Shown here one piece after another: positions 54,767 to 64,000 of a DNA stretch of 64,000 nt. The notes beneath the pieces are model-generated. The model did not search any database. It saw only the letters and a program-made list of their open reading frames with translations, and had not been told where the DNA came from. The position numbers and the translations under genes were made by a program. Numbering within the stretch: the first letter of the stretch is position 1; every line of letters starts with the position of its first letter. Source of the stretch: Blattamonas nauphoetae (taxonomy: Eukaryota; Preaxostyla; Oxymonadida). The DNA lies in contig JARBJD010000252.1 in assembly GCA_033064195.1 (NCBI GenBank), positions 1 through 64,000 of the forward strand, written 5' to 3'.

Positions 54767-57700
54767 ATGATCTCTCTTATTTTTGTCCTGGTTTTCGTTC
54801 AATGTCGTAGTTATGTTCTCATGAATCTCAGTGAGTACACACTGACCATCCAACCTGACAACACGACAGCTCAAGACTCGGAACAATGCGGAACGTCGCA
54901 AATTCCATGCAAAACAGTTGAATATACATGTTCAGTTCGTGCTATTGATCCAGATATTCGTTTATGGAAAATCAGACTCGTCAAAGAAACAGTCTGCTCT
55001 GAATCGAAAGTCACTCTCGTTGATAAGGATATTACCGTTAGTGGAGACAGCATCGAATGTTCTCTCTACGGGCTAGCGAACATTGCACCGATGGAAACAG
55101 TGTTCCACGTCCAAAATTCTCTTTCACTCGACACACTCACCCTCACCAGAAATCGATTGTGCGGCGTACTAACAATCAAAAATGGAGGTGATGCCACAAT
55201 TTCAAACTGTTTACTCTTATCTGATATCACGTCTCCCGCGCAATGGAAGAACGGGTTTGGATCCATGTTTGTGAATGAAGATGGAGACCTCTCCATATCG
55301 AATTGTACATTGAACATTATCACCCCAAAACAGACGTTCTGTCTTCTTTCCTTGAAAGGGGGAAAAACGAACTTCGGCACTGTGGAAGCTGGTACTGACA
55401 AGCTCACACTTCTTGGATCACAGAGTCTCATCAATCAGACAGGAGGGTCACTTTCCATCAAGGACCAAAAGTTTCTCAACATTCAAAGAATCTCTGGAGC
55501 TGCTGCCATCCTGGAGAGCTCTTCCTCGTGGGAGGCCGTCATCCTCCGCAACGTCTCCTTCAACAGCTGCTCGTCTCCCATCGGTGCTTGCTCTGTGTTC
55601 ATCAGCCGTTCCACCGAGTTCACTGAGGGTTCTGTCGTCTTTCACTCAGTTCATGTTCATGAATCTTCCACTGACAAACTGATCCATATCATCTTGTCGG
55701 GACACTCACTCTCAGCCACTGTCACTGCAGAATCGTTTCATAATACAATTCCTGCGTACGTTGATCTCACTAAGGATCATATTCTCGCCTTTCGAGGCCG
55801 AAACGAGGCCCAAACGACGTCGTTTCCGCTTGCCTTGTTCCTCTTCCCGTACAGCGAGGGCGACGTGTATGTGAGTGATGACTGCGACGATCATGAGTTC
55901 TGCGGATTGAAAAAGCTGCCCTGCAACACTTTTGCGTTTGGAATGCGCCAACTGCATGGAGACCAGGCCAGCCTCGTCATGGAGTGCGACGAGATCGTGA
56001 AACACAGTTTGGTCGCGAAGGAGGGAGTCTTCAGCATCCGAAACGGATTCGAAGACGATATCGCCTCCCTCGTTTTCTACAAAGACACGAAGATCAGCGT
56101 CCCAGCCAAAGCCACACTAACTATCCGCGTCATCCGCCTCAAAACAACAATCAACACCGACAACGCGCTGCTCCACGTGACGGGAGGCACGCTGGCGTTG
56201 GAAGAGACGATCATCGAGCTGTACAAGCTCACCACCGAAGCTGCTGTCGTTGTCGATGCCGGTGCAGCCACCCTCCGCTCTGTCGAGCTCGTCACCACAT
56301 CAACGACCATGTCGTGCTGCGTGCTGATGGTGAACGGAGGGACTGGCCACTTCATCTCCAGCAAAATCGAAGGCAGCCCAGAATCCATCAACTCTGCCAA
56401 CCGCTCCTTCTTCGAGCATTTCGGCGGGAACATGCGGATTGAGTCGTCGTTCTTCAGAAAGCTGCAGCGGAACGAGGGGTTCGGCGGAGTGGTCATGAGT
56501 GTGGTGGAGTCCGGCTCGCTCTCCATCGTCGACTGCCAGTTCACAGAGTGCATGGCGAGGAGCGGCGGGCAGGTGTTGTACATCGAACGCCTCCACTCGC
56601 CGTTCGACGTTGGGAACCTGATGGTCGCAAACTGCTACGTCCCCGACGCCCTCAACGACCTCACCGACACGTTCATCCTCGTCGGCGAGGACTTCGGCGT
56701 GCCTGTCGCGGGAGGCTCCTTCGCCAGCACTCTGCCCGAGTACGACGATATCCGCCCGGCCGACGTGTTCCGCTTCACTGGCCGTGTCTCTCCGGCCAGC
56801 ACGCCCATCTCGCTCCTCTACTTCGACAACGCGTACGCTGAGGGCGACCTGTTTGTGAAGACGGGGTACTTCGACCATCCTTCGTGCGGGCTGAAGCGGC
56901 TCCCCTGCGACACTCTCGCGTACGGCTTGGAGCGTGTCAAGGGCAACGGAAAGCATACTGTGCACGTGGAAGGGATGCTTGAACTGAACACAACAGTGTA
57001 CGTCAGACAGAATCTGCACATCGACACTTCCAACACCACCACCATCACAATCAACATCTCTCAGAAAGGCTCGTTCGTGGTTGAAGAAAGCGCCTCTCCC
57101 GAGACAACTGTCCAGATCCACGACCTGAACATGGTTTTCCACGCATCCACAACTGACACAGCCATCTTCGAGTCTCGACAGGGCCACCTTGTCTTCTTCT
57201 ACGTATCCTTCCACGAAATGGTCCCAATGGACACACCCATCGTCCGTGTCACTCGCGGCACCCTCACCCTCACTGAAATCCTCCAGTTGAGCGTCGGCAC
57301 ATCCACAGCCCCCACCATCCACACGCTGGCTGGATGCACCGCTGTCTACATCACGCAGCTCCTCGCAGACAACGTCCAACCAGGCTGGATCCTCATCGAA
57401 GGCGCAGGCACCCGCGTCACCATCGGCGAGATTCTCCCCGACTGGTTGACCAGACATGAATTCGAAGAGCAAGACTTGTGCCACATCACAACACCCTTCG
57501 TCCGCATCTCCAACTCGTCTGTCACTGTCACCAACGCGACCTTCCTCAACGCCAACCTCGGCGCCTTCGAACTGGTCAACTGCACGTCCAAGTTCGGCTT
57601 CCTCAAGATCCACGGCTCGTCCACTGGCAGTCCCACCTTCCCCGACATGGCTCGCAACGTGCACTGCACAGGCGGGTCGATGAGCGTCGCCACACTCGTC

Positions 57701-58315
57701 CTCAACTCGAAGCAGCCCCCACCGATGGACAGCCTGTGGATCGAGGCCGACGGGGGGTGTGTGGTCATCGTGGCGGGCGAGAACGTTGTGACGCCGATGT
57801 TTGTCCCATCCCTCACCACCTGGACTGTCCGGATCGACGGAAAGAAGCTGAACATGCAGCTCGAAGGGACGAACCTCTACCCGTGCGGGATCCAGCTGGA
57901 GATTGCCGACCTCAGCTCGAAAAACACCCAACACTGGACCCCTCTCAGCGATGCCACCTTCACCTTCATCTTCCACTCCAGCACGTCCCTCTGCGTCGAA
58001 GGATCCACAGCCGACCTCCCGTTCTCTCCCTCCTCGCTCTGGAAGGGGTCGGTGGTGTTCGGGGCCGATCAGCAGGCGAGATCGACTGCCATTGCCATCG
58101 ACATCACTGGGTTCGTCTCCAAGTCCCTCCTCGCCGTTTTGATCGCTGTTCCCACCACAATCGTCATCCTGATCATCCCCATTGTCATTTTGGTCTGTGT
58201 GAAACTCCGAAAGAGGTTCAGGGATTCCGAGTGGATCTCCATTCTGGATGATGCTGAGGGTATTAACACTGCTGACTCCGAGCCAGACCAAGACGACCAC
58301 ATTGGAATTCTCTAG
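54767..58315 (+). CDS. Large type I surface protein with beta-helix-like modules
   Basis: A single exon, 1182 aa. It starts with a signal peptide (MISLIFVLVFVQCRSYV) and ends with one membrane helix at about residues 1117-1140 (LLAVLIAVPTTIVILIIPIV), then a basic stop-transfer (KLRKRFRD) and a 35-residue acidic cytosolic tail. The ectodomain has three modules of about 330 residues. Each opens with a cysteine motif: EQCGTSQIPCKTVEY near 40, FCGLKKLPCNTFAFG near 380, SCGLKRLPCDTLAYG near 710. Each is followed by short alternating strands with frequent N-x-S/T and I-x-N-C words, as in pectin-lyase-like beta-helices. Such proteins are abundant in some oxymonads. A role in adhesion or prey contact is inference. 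The gene is G/C-rich in its second half, unlike its flanks. Confidence 0.75.
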   Translation: MISLIFVLVFVQCRSYVLMNLSEYTLTIQPDNTTAQDSEQCGTSQIPCKTVEYTCSVRAIDPDIRLWKIRLVKETVCSESKVTLVDKDITVSGDSIECSLYGLANIAPMETVFHVQNSLSLDTLTLTRNRLCGVLTIKNGGDATISNCLLLSDITSPAQWKNGFGSMFVNEDGDLSISNCTLNIITPKQTFCLLSLKGGKTNFGTVEAGTDKLTLLGSQSLINQTGGSLSIKDQKFLNIQRISGAAAILESSSSWEAVILRNVSFNSCSSPIGACSVFISRSTEFTEGSVVFHSVHVHESSTDKLIHIILSGHSLSATVTAESFHNTIPAYVDLTKDHILAFRGRNEAQTTSFPLALFLFPYSEGDVYVSDDCDDHEFCGLKKLPCNTFAFGMRQLHGDQASLVMECDEIVKHSLVAKEGVFSIRNGFEDDIASLVFYKDTKISVPAKATLTIRVIRLKTTINTDNALLHVTGGTLALEETIIELYKLTTEAAVVVDAGAATLRSVELVTTSTTMSCCVLMVNGGTGHFISSKIEGSPESINSANRSFFEHFGGNMRIESSFFRKLQRNEGFGGVVMSVVESGSLSIVDCQFTECMARSGGQVLYIERLHSPFDVGNLMVANCYVPDALNDLTDTFILVGEDFGVPVAGGSFASTLPEYDDIRPADVFRFTGRVSPASTPISLLYFDNAYAEGDLFVKTGYFDHPSCGLKRLPCDTLAYGLERVKGNGKHTVHVEGMLELNTTVYVRQNLHIDTSNTTTITINISQKGSFVVEESASPETTVQIHDLNMVFHASTTDTAIFESRQGHLVFFYVSFHEMVPMDTPIVRVTRGTLTLTEILQLSVGTSTAPTIHTLAGCTAVYITQLLADNVQPGWILIEGAGTRVTIGEILPDWLTRHEFEEQDLCHITTPFVRISNSSVTVTNATFLNANLGAFELVNCTSKFGFLKIHGSSTGSPTFPDMARNVHCTGGSMSVATLVLNSKQPPPMDSLWIEADGGCVVIVAGENVVTPMFVPSLTTWTVRIDGKKLNMQLEGTNLYPCGIQLEIADLSSKNTQHWTPLSDATFTFIFHSSTSLCVEGSTADLPFSPSSLWKGSVVFGADQQARSTAIAIDITGFVSKSLLAVLIAVPTTIVILIIPIVILVCVKLRKRFRDSEWISILDDAEGINTADSEPDQDDHIGIL

Positions 58316-58608
58316 ACCATCCTCTCCCCTTCCCTTTGTTTCTCAAGTTTCTCCATTCGTCTTTCATGTCTTTTTTACAATTTTATTATTTTTGAGAACA
58401 TTTTTTTTCATTTCAAGTCTCAAAAGAGTTAAATCCATTTCAAGAATTTTCTTGGAGGCAGATCATCGAACTCAGCTATTTATTTGGTTTTTTCTTCCCA
58501 AGTCGCCCCCTCATAATATTGATGTCAAATCAACAGAAACAAACTGCACCAAGTCTGCTTTTTCATTCTGAAGCATACTGATTCTTCTCTTTCAACAGAA
58601 ATCCAAGA
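58316..58608. other. Intergenic region
   Basis: About 290 bp, T-rich, between two plus-strand genes. No gene recognised; the upstream exon of the next gene could begin here. Confidence 0.4.
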
Positions 58609-61093
58609 ATGTTTCGTCTTTCTCGTCATATCATGCCTTTTATTCTTGTCTTATCCTTTTTCTGACGAATGAATCCCCAATCTTATATTTTCACTCGTTT
58701 CTGCCCTCAACAGTCGGCCTCTTTCTTGGCGATATCCCACAGCAACTCCCTGAGGAGGAAATGATCGCTACCTTTTCCGAATATGGTGAAATATCTCGAG
58801 TGGACTTTCGATATGACAAGAAAAAGAAGAAACGTCTTGCGTACGGCTTTGTCTACTTCAAAGATGATGAAGCGCCGCAAGAAATCTTAGCTCATGGAGA
58901 TAAATTTGTTTGCCTGATCTTTTTCGAGTTAAACTGACATTTTTGATGTGATAGCCAATCGGAGAATATATTTTACGTGTTGGACTCGCCGAACGAAACA
59001 CCACTCTCATGATGAAGAATATTCCCCCACAGATAAAAGAACATGTGCTCATTTCATGGTTACGGTATACATGCATTGTATTTGTTCTCATTATCTTCCT
59101 TAGAGCATTCGGACAGGTTTCAGAATTCGACTATGATACTGAAGAGAGTAAGTGCTATGTGTCCTTCTCCACTCGCTCAGAAGCTGAAAAAACCAAACGA
59201 AATCTCGAAAACAGAGTGATTTTTCCATCCGACCTCCGTGTTTCCGTTCTCCCTGAACGACAAACCCCTCAACCAGACAACGATTCGGAAGAACTGCATG
59301 CAGACGCCCTCGGCAAGCTTCTCGTCGAATGGTGTGACAGCAAGACCATTGCCAACACAGTCTACGTTGTGCGGTCGTCGGCTGAGATCCTCCCAGCCAA
59401 CCAGTCGCCGTACACTTTCACCGTGTCCGAGTCCCAACTGCAGATGTATTTCGAGCGGTTCGGCGTTGTGGAGCGAGTGTCGATCCCCGCCCTGAAGGAG
59501 AAGTCGCAATTTGTGGCGAAGATTCTCTACGGGAAGAACAGCAAGGGTGTCAAGGCCACTCGCGAAGCTGTCGCTCACTCGGACTCGTTCGGCACGCTCT
59601 TCGGCAGGCAGCTCTCCCTCACTGCTACTCTGCCCAACTCCCTCCACCCCACTCAACTCCAACCCCCTCAGCCCGCCCAGCCAGCAGTCACACGTGTGAA
59701 GGAAGCCAAACCAAAATGCGACCCAGACACAAAAAACCAGCCGCTCCTCTCTCAACCCACGCCCTTCCCATCCTCGCCCTCTCCTCGCCTCGCTCCGTCG
59801 CCTGCTTTCTTCTCACAACACCCCGCGCCTTCCCAGCCATCGTATCAGCCGCCTCAGGAGACGGAACCGTCCTCGCCTCTCTTCGCCATCCCGTCCCTCA
59901 ACCCGTACGCACCCTCCTTCACCCCGTCCTCCACACACACCGTCCTGCACCACCACTACGCCACCCCCTCCGACCTCTTCCCGTCGCTCCACACTCCACT
60001 CGAGCCGCAGCTCCCCTCCAACTCTCGTCAGCGCATGCCAGCAATGGTGACTGTTCCCGACAGCTTGTCTTCCCACCACTCTTACGCCTCAGCATCCCAA
60101 ACAGAACCCCTCTCTCCGTCAGTCATCACCGCCCACGACTCATTCGACTCCTCCTTCATCAACTTCAACTCCACCACTCGCAGATCCATGTCGCCCACAC
60201 TCTCCTTCCAGACAGCCACCTTCTCCCACCCCTCTCTCATCGACTTCACTTCCGTCGGCTTCCCCTCTCTCGCCGATTCGGAAGACCAGGACTCCATCCC
60301 TCGCCCAGCCATCCCCGACTCCTTCTCCGAATCGTTCGACTACCCCGTCTCCTTCGCCGAACACTTGTCTGTCCCGTCCAGCCTCTTCGACCACCCCGCC
60401 GTCGTCTCTCAGCGCGGCTGCACGTCCTCCTTTGCGAGCTCGCTGTACGGCTACTCCACATTCACCTCGCCCTCCCTCAACGAGCGCACTGCCCCTGCTG
60501 TCATGGTCCGGCTCCTCGACGAGCCGCCGTCGGTGGTACTCGAGCCGGACGGGTGGGTGATGGAGACAGCGAACGGCGAAGAGGCCGACTGGGCCGAGTG
60601 TCGATTCTGCGGCAGTTTCGTGGCGTTGGGCGAGCTGGACACACACGAGATGTATTGTGAGCAGGACACCCTCAACTTGGTTCTGCAGGAGTCGCTGCAG
60701 GCCCGGAGAGAGGACCGAAAGGTGGAGAAGGCCATCGAAGAGGAAGTGGAGGAGGAGGAAGAGCCGGACGAGGAGAACTGGGAAGAGCATTCGGACTCGC
60801 TCGAAGGTGTTCTCCCGTCACGCCTCTCTTCGCACATCCGGCGGAAAGAGAAGTACACCCCGATCGGTGACCACCAAAAGAAGGCCGACATCCGCTTCCA
60901 GAACAGGACACAGCAGTACCTGCGGAAGGCCCTCGACCGCCCCCAAAGCAAGCAGCCGGTCAAAAAGAGGGAGATCGACAGGCCCTCCCACCACACCGAG
61001 AAACGCAAGTACGAAAAGAAGATTGTTGAGATGCGACATGCCTTGCCCAAAATTGATGAATCAAAACAACTCATCGAGGAGGAAACGGAATGA
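58609..61093 (+). CDS. RNA-binding protein with three RRM-like domains and a C2HC zinc finger
   Basis: Four exons (58609-58615, 58714-58907, 58955-59064, 59104-61093; introns 98, 47 and 39 nt) keep frame and give 766 aa; the 7-nt first exon is the least certain. RRM1, residues 3-75: LGLFLGDIPQQLPEEEMIAT then RLAYGFVYFKD (RNP2 and RNP1). RRM2: TLMMKNIPPQIKE then KCYVSFSTRSEAEKTKRNLE. RRM3: NTVYVVRSS then QLQMYFERFGVVERVSIPAL. A Ser/Pro-rich linker of about 280 residues follows, then CRFCGSFVALGELDTHEMYC near residue 601 (C-x2-C...H-x4-C, UBZ/TRAF-like), a Glu-rich stretch and a basic tail. It probably binds mRNA; no specific orthologue can be named. Confidence 0.75.
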
Positions 61094-61286
61094 TGGATGG
61101 TCTTGCTTTGTTCTTGTGCTGTTGTCTCTCTTCTTTGTTGAATGTTTCATTAATTCGTTTCACAGATGATCGAAATGAGCCATCTTTCTGCTTTGTGTGT
61201 TCCGCTTCACCAAGATAGTCAGTTTTGAATGATCCTCCCTACATTTCTTCTTTTCTTGATATCCACCACCTGTTATAGTGGGTATC

Positions 61287-62349
61287 ATGGGCCTCGAAAC
61301 ATCAAGGCGAACACAGCCACAATCTCAGCCCAAGAAGACACCACCAAAACCTCCACCAAGTCACCCACCTGAGGATCACTTCAACACATCACGTACAGAA
61401 GAACAAGTGAAGAAAATCTTCAAAAATCCTGATAAGGATAGTTCTCAGATCGATTTTGCACGGTCTGCTATTCTTGTTTTAATCGTCACTCTCTCACACA
61501 GATTTGCGAGTCACATCACTTTCTACGATGAATCAATGAATAAACTGCCTGAAGTTGAACTCATTGAATCTCCACACAAATGTATTCAATTCTTAACTCT
61601 TTATTCCAGCTCTATATTCGCTTTTCAGGGATCATCTATTCTCTAGACATGCTTTTCACTTATCTCGAGCCTGCCCGTCGTGAAGAAGTATTGAATAAAA
61701 TAAAATCTAACTTTTTGGATGGGGCAGCGATGGGTGAGGTTCAGTTTTTCTTTTTCGTTTATTCAAAGGGCAGAAAGTTAAATTTGAAGAAATGATTGAA
61801 ACGGTCATTCTTCAGGGATCTCCTGTCCACCTCCTCATGAAAAGTTCATTCTTCTCTCATTATCATTCATGATAGCGATGACTCAGGTTCATATGTTTCA
61901 GGTGGTGGATTCGATGCTCAGCTGTCTTCATCCACCTTACATGATCAAGGACGCTGGAATCTGGGAAATTGATGTTGTTCTCCCAACAAAAACCGGCTCT
62001 CTATCTGTTCCGGGAGTTACCGGCATTAAAGTTATCCATCGAAAGAACCAAAGCTCTCTCCCAACTGTATACCTCTTTCTCCTTCATCTGGATATAGTTC
62101 TGCAAATGGAACATGGTGTACACTTCCACTTTTACTGTCTTAGGCTCTGAAGGTGTTGGTACTGATCCTTCTATCTGCGCTCCGCTCTACCAGCACACGT
62201 CAGATTTTGCAACCACTCTTTCCCTAGAAGCCGTTGAAGTTCGTTTCGACAATTTTGTATTTGATCAAACAGCCACCGAAGGACGAAAAAAGGACTTCCT
62301 TACGCGATTGAATGCTACCCCTGACGAAATCTCTTCGATCTTGAATTGA
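61287..62349 (+). CDS. Unrecognised protein with possible N-myristoylation site
   Basis: Five exons (61287-61462, 61502-61581, 61629-61733, 61816-62066, 62098-62349; introns 39, 47, 82 and 31 nt) keep frame and give 287 aa. The start MGLETSRRTQ fits the N-myristoylation consensus (Gly2, Ser6, basic residues after). A Pro-rich arm follows (KKTPPKPPPSHPPED), then a globular part with IIYSLDMLFTYLEPARREEV, SVPGVTGIKVIHRKNQSSL and YQHTSDFATTLSLEAVEVRF. I do not recognise the fold. Exon 4 may contain a further intron, because its middle (FILLSLSFMIAMTQVHMF) is unusually hydrophobic. Confidence 0.6.
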
Positions 62350-62718
62350 TTCTCTCAGCTGTTTTGTCGTCTGCCTCATCCGCTTCCTCCTTCTAATTCT
62401 CAATTGTGATGTTTTATTTTACCAGATGTCTTTGTAATATTGTTTTGGTTCGTTTCTTCGTTTCAATGTCCCTGAACAGTGAATCGTTCCTCACAACGCC
62501 GATTTGGCCGAACTCACATGTTGAAAGCATCTGCTCGTGTTCACGATATGTGGATATTCTGTATCATGGATAACATCTGATGGAAGGGACGGTTTCTGCA
62601 TGGACGGAAAATTCGTCAAAAAATGACCGTTCCAGAAAAAGGAGGTCAAAAGATGAAATGATGTGTGTAACGCACATTCTGAGAGGGGTAATAAATAAAT
62701 TGTTCGCACTCAAGCAAT
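62350..62718. other. Intergenic region between convergent genes
   Basis: 369 bp between the unknown gene (+) and the Ras stop (-). No gene seen. Confidence 0.5.
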
Positions 62719-63682
62719 TTAGAGAATTTCGCACTTTGTCTTTGGCTTTGGTGGTTTCTTCTCTTTTCGGATTTCGCGAACGAGGTCATGGAATGCTTCT
62801 TCGACATTTTGGCGCGTTTTCGCAGAGGTCTCCTTGAATACGCATCCCCACTTGCCGGTCTAAGATGATAACGAGGAAGTATGGCAGGAAATAGTGTGTT
62901 GGGAGATTGGACAAAAGATGAGAGATAAGAAGTAGACCATGTCGTTTCCTTGTTGTTTGGTGACAACATGATAGTTTGGAGCCAAATCGTCCTTGTTGGC
63001 GCACACAACGATGGGAACCTTCGGCTTTTCCTTGATTGTCAGAATTTTCTCCTTCAATTTCTGGACTTCATCAAAGGATTGTTTTGAATCAACAGCATAG
63101 ACAAGAAGAAATCCATCGCCTGAGCTCATGTACTGCACAATTGAAAGTGGTTGAATGAGAGAATGAGAATGGGGAAGAAATGACTCATCGAACAAAAAAT
63201 TGAAATAATCAAAAGGAAAACAAAAGTAATTAAAATATAACAAACTTGATCTTGAATTGAGCTGAAATCTTCCTGTCCGGCGGTATCGAGGATATCGAGG
63301 TAGCATGTTTCTCCATCAATTGTTGTTTGCATGCGGTACTGGTCCTCTAAAGAAAAATGAAAGAAATATAGGAAAGGCGTTGAAGGTAAAAATATAAGGA
63401 ACATATAGAGATCCAAACCGATTGTTGGGTCGTATTCAGCGACGAACTTTTTCTGTTCGATGATAAGAACGTTGTTGTCGATAGATAAGGTGATTAAATT
63501 GAGGGGTTGTTAATGAGAGGAAAAGAAGCATGCCATGATGAATTGAATGCAAAGAGCGGATTTACCAACACCTCCTCCTCCAAGTACGACCTGGCAGATT
63601 TACAGATAAACAGACGTTTGATAAGGTGAATAGGGGAATAGGAATATAGAAGAGTTATGTGGTATACGATTTTATATTCCAT
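62719..63682 (-). CDS. Ras-family small GTPase
   Basis: Six exons (63682-63668, 63590-63534, 63452-63419, 63346-63246, 63132-62938, 62859-62719; introns 72-113 nt) keep frame and give 180 aa. All G boxes are present: P-loop GGGGVGKS (9-16), switch I YDPTI (31-35), DTAGQ with the catalytic Gln (56-60), NKDD (115-118) and ETSAK (144-148). The end is basic ([12 protein letters not shown]) with a CEIL CaaX box. Leu at the last place predicts geranylgeranylation, and the protein should sit on membranes. Intron 2 starts with GC, not GT (63533-63453). Closest to Ras/Rap; subfamily not fixed. The first P-loop residues are GGGG where Ras has GAGG. Confidence 0.93.
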
Positions 63683-63841
63683 TAAAGCAGTATATCAGTC
63701 GAACCAGGTTTGGTAACGGATCAAGGACCATAACTCCAAAAAAATGATTTGAAGAAAAAAAGTTCATCATATCAATACATCAAAGATATCGAAAATATTT
63801 GTACACATAAGCAAAAGAAGATTCGACAACAGCAAGAAATA
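63683..63841. other. Intergenic region
   Basis: 159 bp between the Ras start and the stop of the next minus-strand gene; nothing recognised. Confidence 0.5.
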
Positions 63842-64000
63842 TCATAAAAACACGACTAAAACGGATATATTGTCTTGAGATTCGAGTGAGGTTGCAGCAT
63901 TCCGAATACGAACTGCAGCAATTTCGGCGAGGTCACCCTTCGTGATCGCGAGACAGGATGTGGCGCAGGGTGTTAATGATGCCTCCGTGTTCCAGCGACG
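63842..64000 (-). CDS. PP2C-type protein phosphatase, C-terminal end (partial)
   Basis: The minus-strand frame from the window edge to TGA at 63842-63844 reads GDLAEIAAVRIRNAATSLES then QDNISVLVVFL. This is the last helix and the DNI(S/T)V-V strand that ends the PPM/PP2C fold, where the Asp of DN binds a catalytic metal ion. Only about 50 residues are in the window and the part before LAITKGD may be another exon or intron, so the family call rests on one motif. It would remove phosphate from Ser/Thr with Mg or Mn. Confidence 0.5.
   Translation of the reverse strand, partial: RRWNTEASLTPCATSCLAITKGDLAEIAAVRIRNAATSLESQDNISVLVVFL

Noticed and set aside
56300-58300. 666-codon open frame on the minus strand opposite the surface protein gene
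   Set aside because: It mirrors the G/C-rich third-position bias of the plus-strand gene, has no recognisable domain, and the plus strand has a signal peptide, cysteine modules and a membrane helix.

Overview
The window is a stretch of a compact nuclear genome from a single-celled eukaryote. The evidence is eukaryotic rDNA (18S, ITS1, 5.8S, ITS2, 28S), many very short GT-AG introns (mostly 29-60 nt), and eukaryote-only proteins (SUMO, ARPC5, HIRA, a talin-type FERM head, a Ras GTPase). Single-exon surface proteins built from beta-helix-like modules with a recurrent CG-x(n)-PC-x-T motif recall oxymonad flagellates (Preaxostyla such as Blattamonas or Monocercomonoides). That placement is inference. 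All three standard stop codons end genes here, so the code looks standard.

Layout. 1-12985 is the end of an rDNA array read from the minus strand: the 5' end of one 28S with ITS2, 5.8S, ITS1 and 18S (1-2783), a repeat-bearing intergenic spacer (2784-6480), and a second unit whose 28S (about 6480-12498) carries a 1.25-kb non-coding insertion (8241-9489). That unit stops abruptly inside ITS1 near 12985, where the array meets other DNA. 12986-19000 is a repeat graveyard: decayed coding fragments, two diverged copies of a hairpin-bearing 63-bp segment, a hAT transposase with one in-frame stop, a Tc1/mariner element with intact inverted repeats and TA flanks beside it, and a 336-bp foldback element.

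From 19008 on the DNA is gene-dense, with both strands used and few gaps over 400 bp. In order: a coiled-coil protein with two bacterial-type CW_7 (Cpl-7) cell-wall-binding repeats (-); a chorein-type bridge-like lipid transfer protein of about 2790 aa (+); an unrecognised multi-exon gene (+); a 2139-aa acidic repeat protein (+); an LRR plus XK-related-like membrane protein (-); a talin-head FERM protein (+); a small unrecognised protein (+); a WD40 protein (-); a TMEM230/134-like hairpin membrane protein (-); SUMO (+); a HIRA-like histone chaperone (-) and a maspardin-like protein (+) whose start codons lie 30 bp apart; ARPC5 (+); a modular surface protein (+); a three-RRM zinc-finger RNA-binding protein (+); a possibly myristoylated unknown (+); a Ras GTPase (-); and the C-terminal end of a PP2C-type phosphatase (-).

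The genes do not form an operon. Shared themes are actin and membrane dynamics (FERM, ARPC5, Ras, lipid transfer, scramblase-like protein), chromatin and modifiers (HIRA, SUMO), and the cell surface or bacterial prey (surface protein, CW_7 protein). Exon joins were worked out by reading frames by hand. Where a join keeps frame over the whole CDS this is stated; all are predictions without transcript data.
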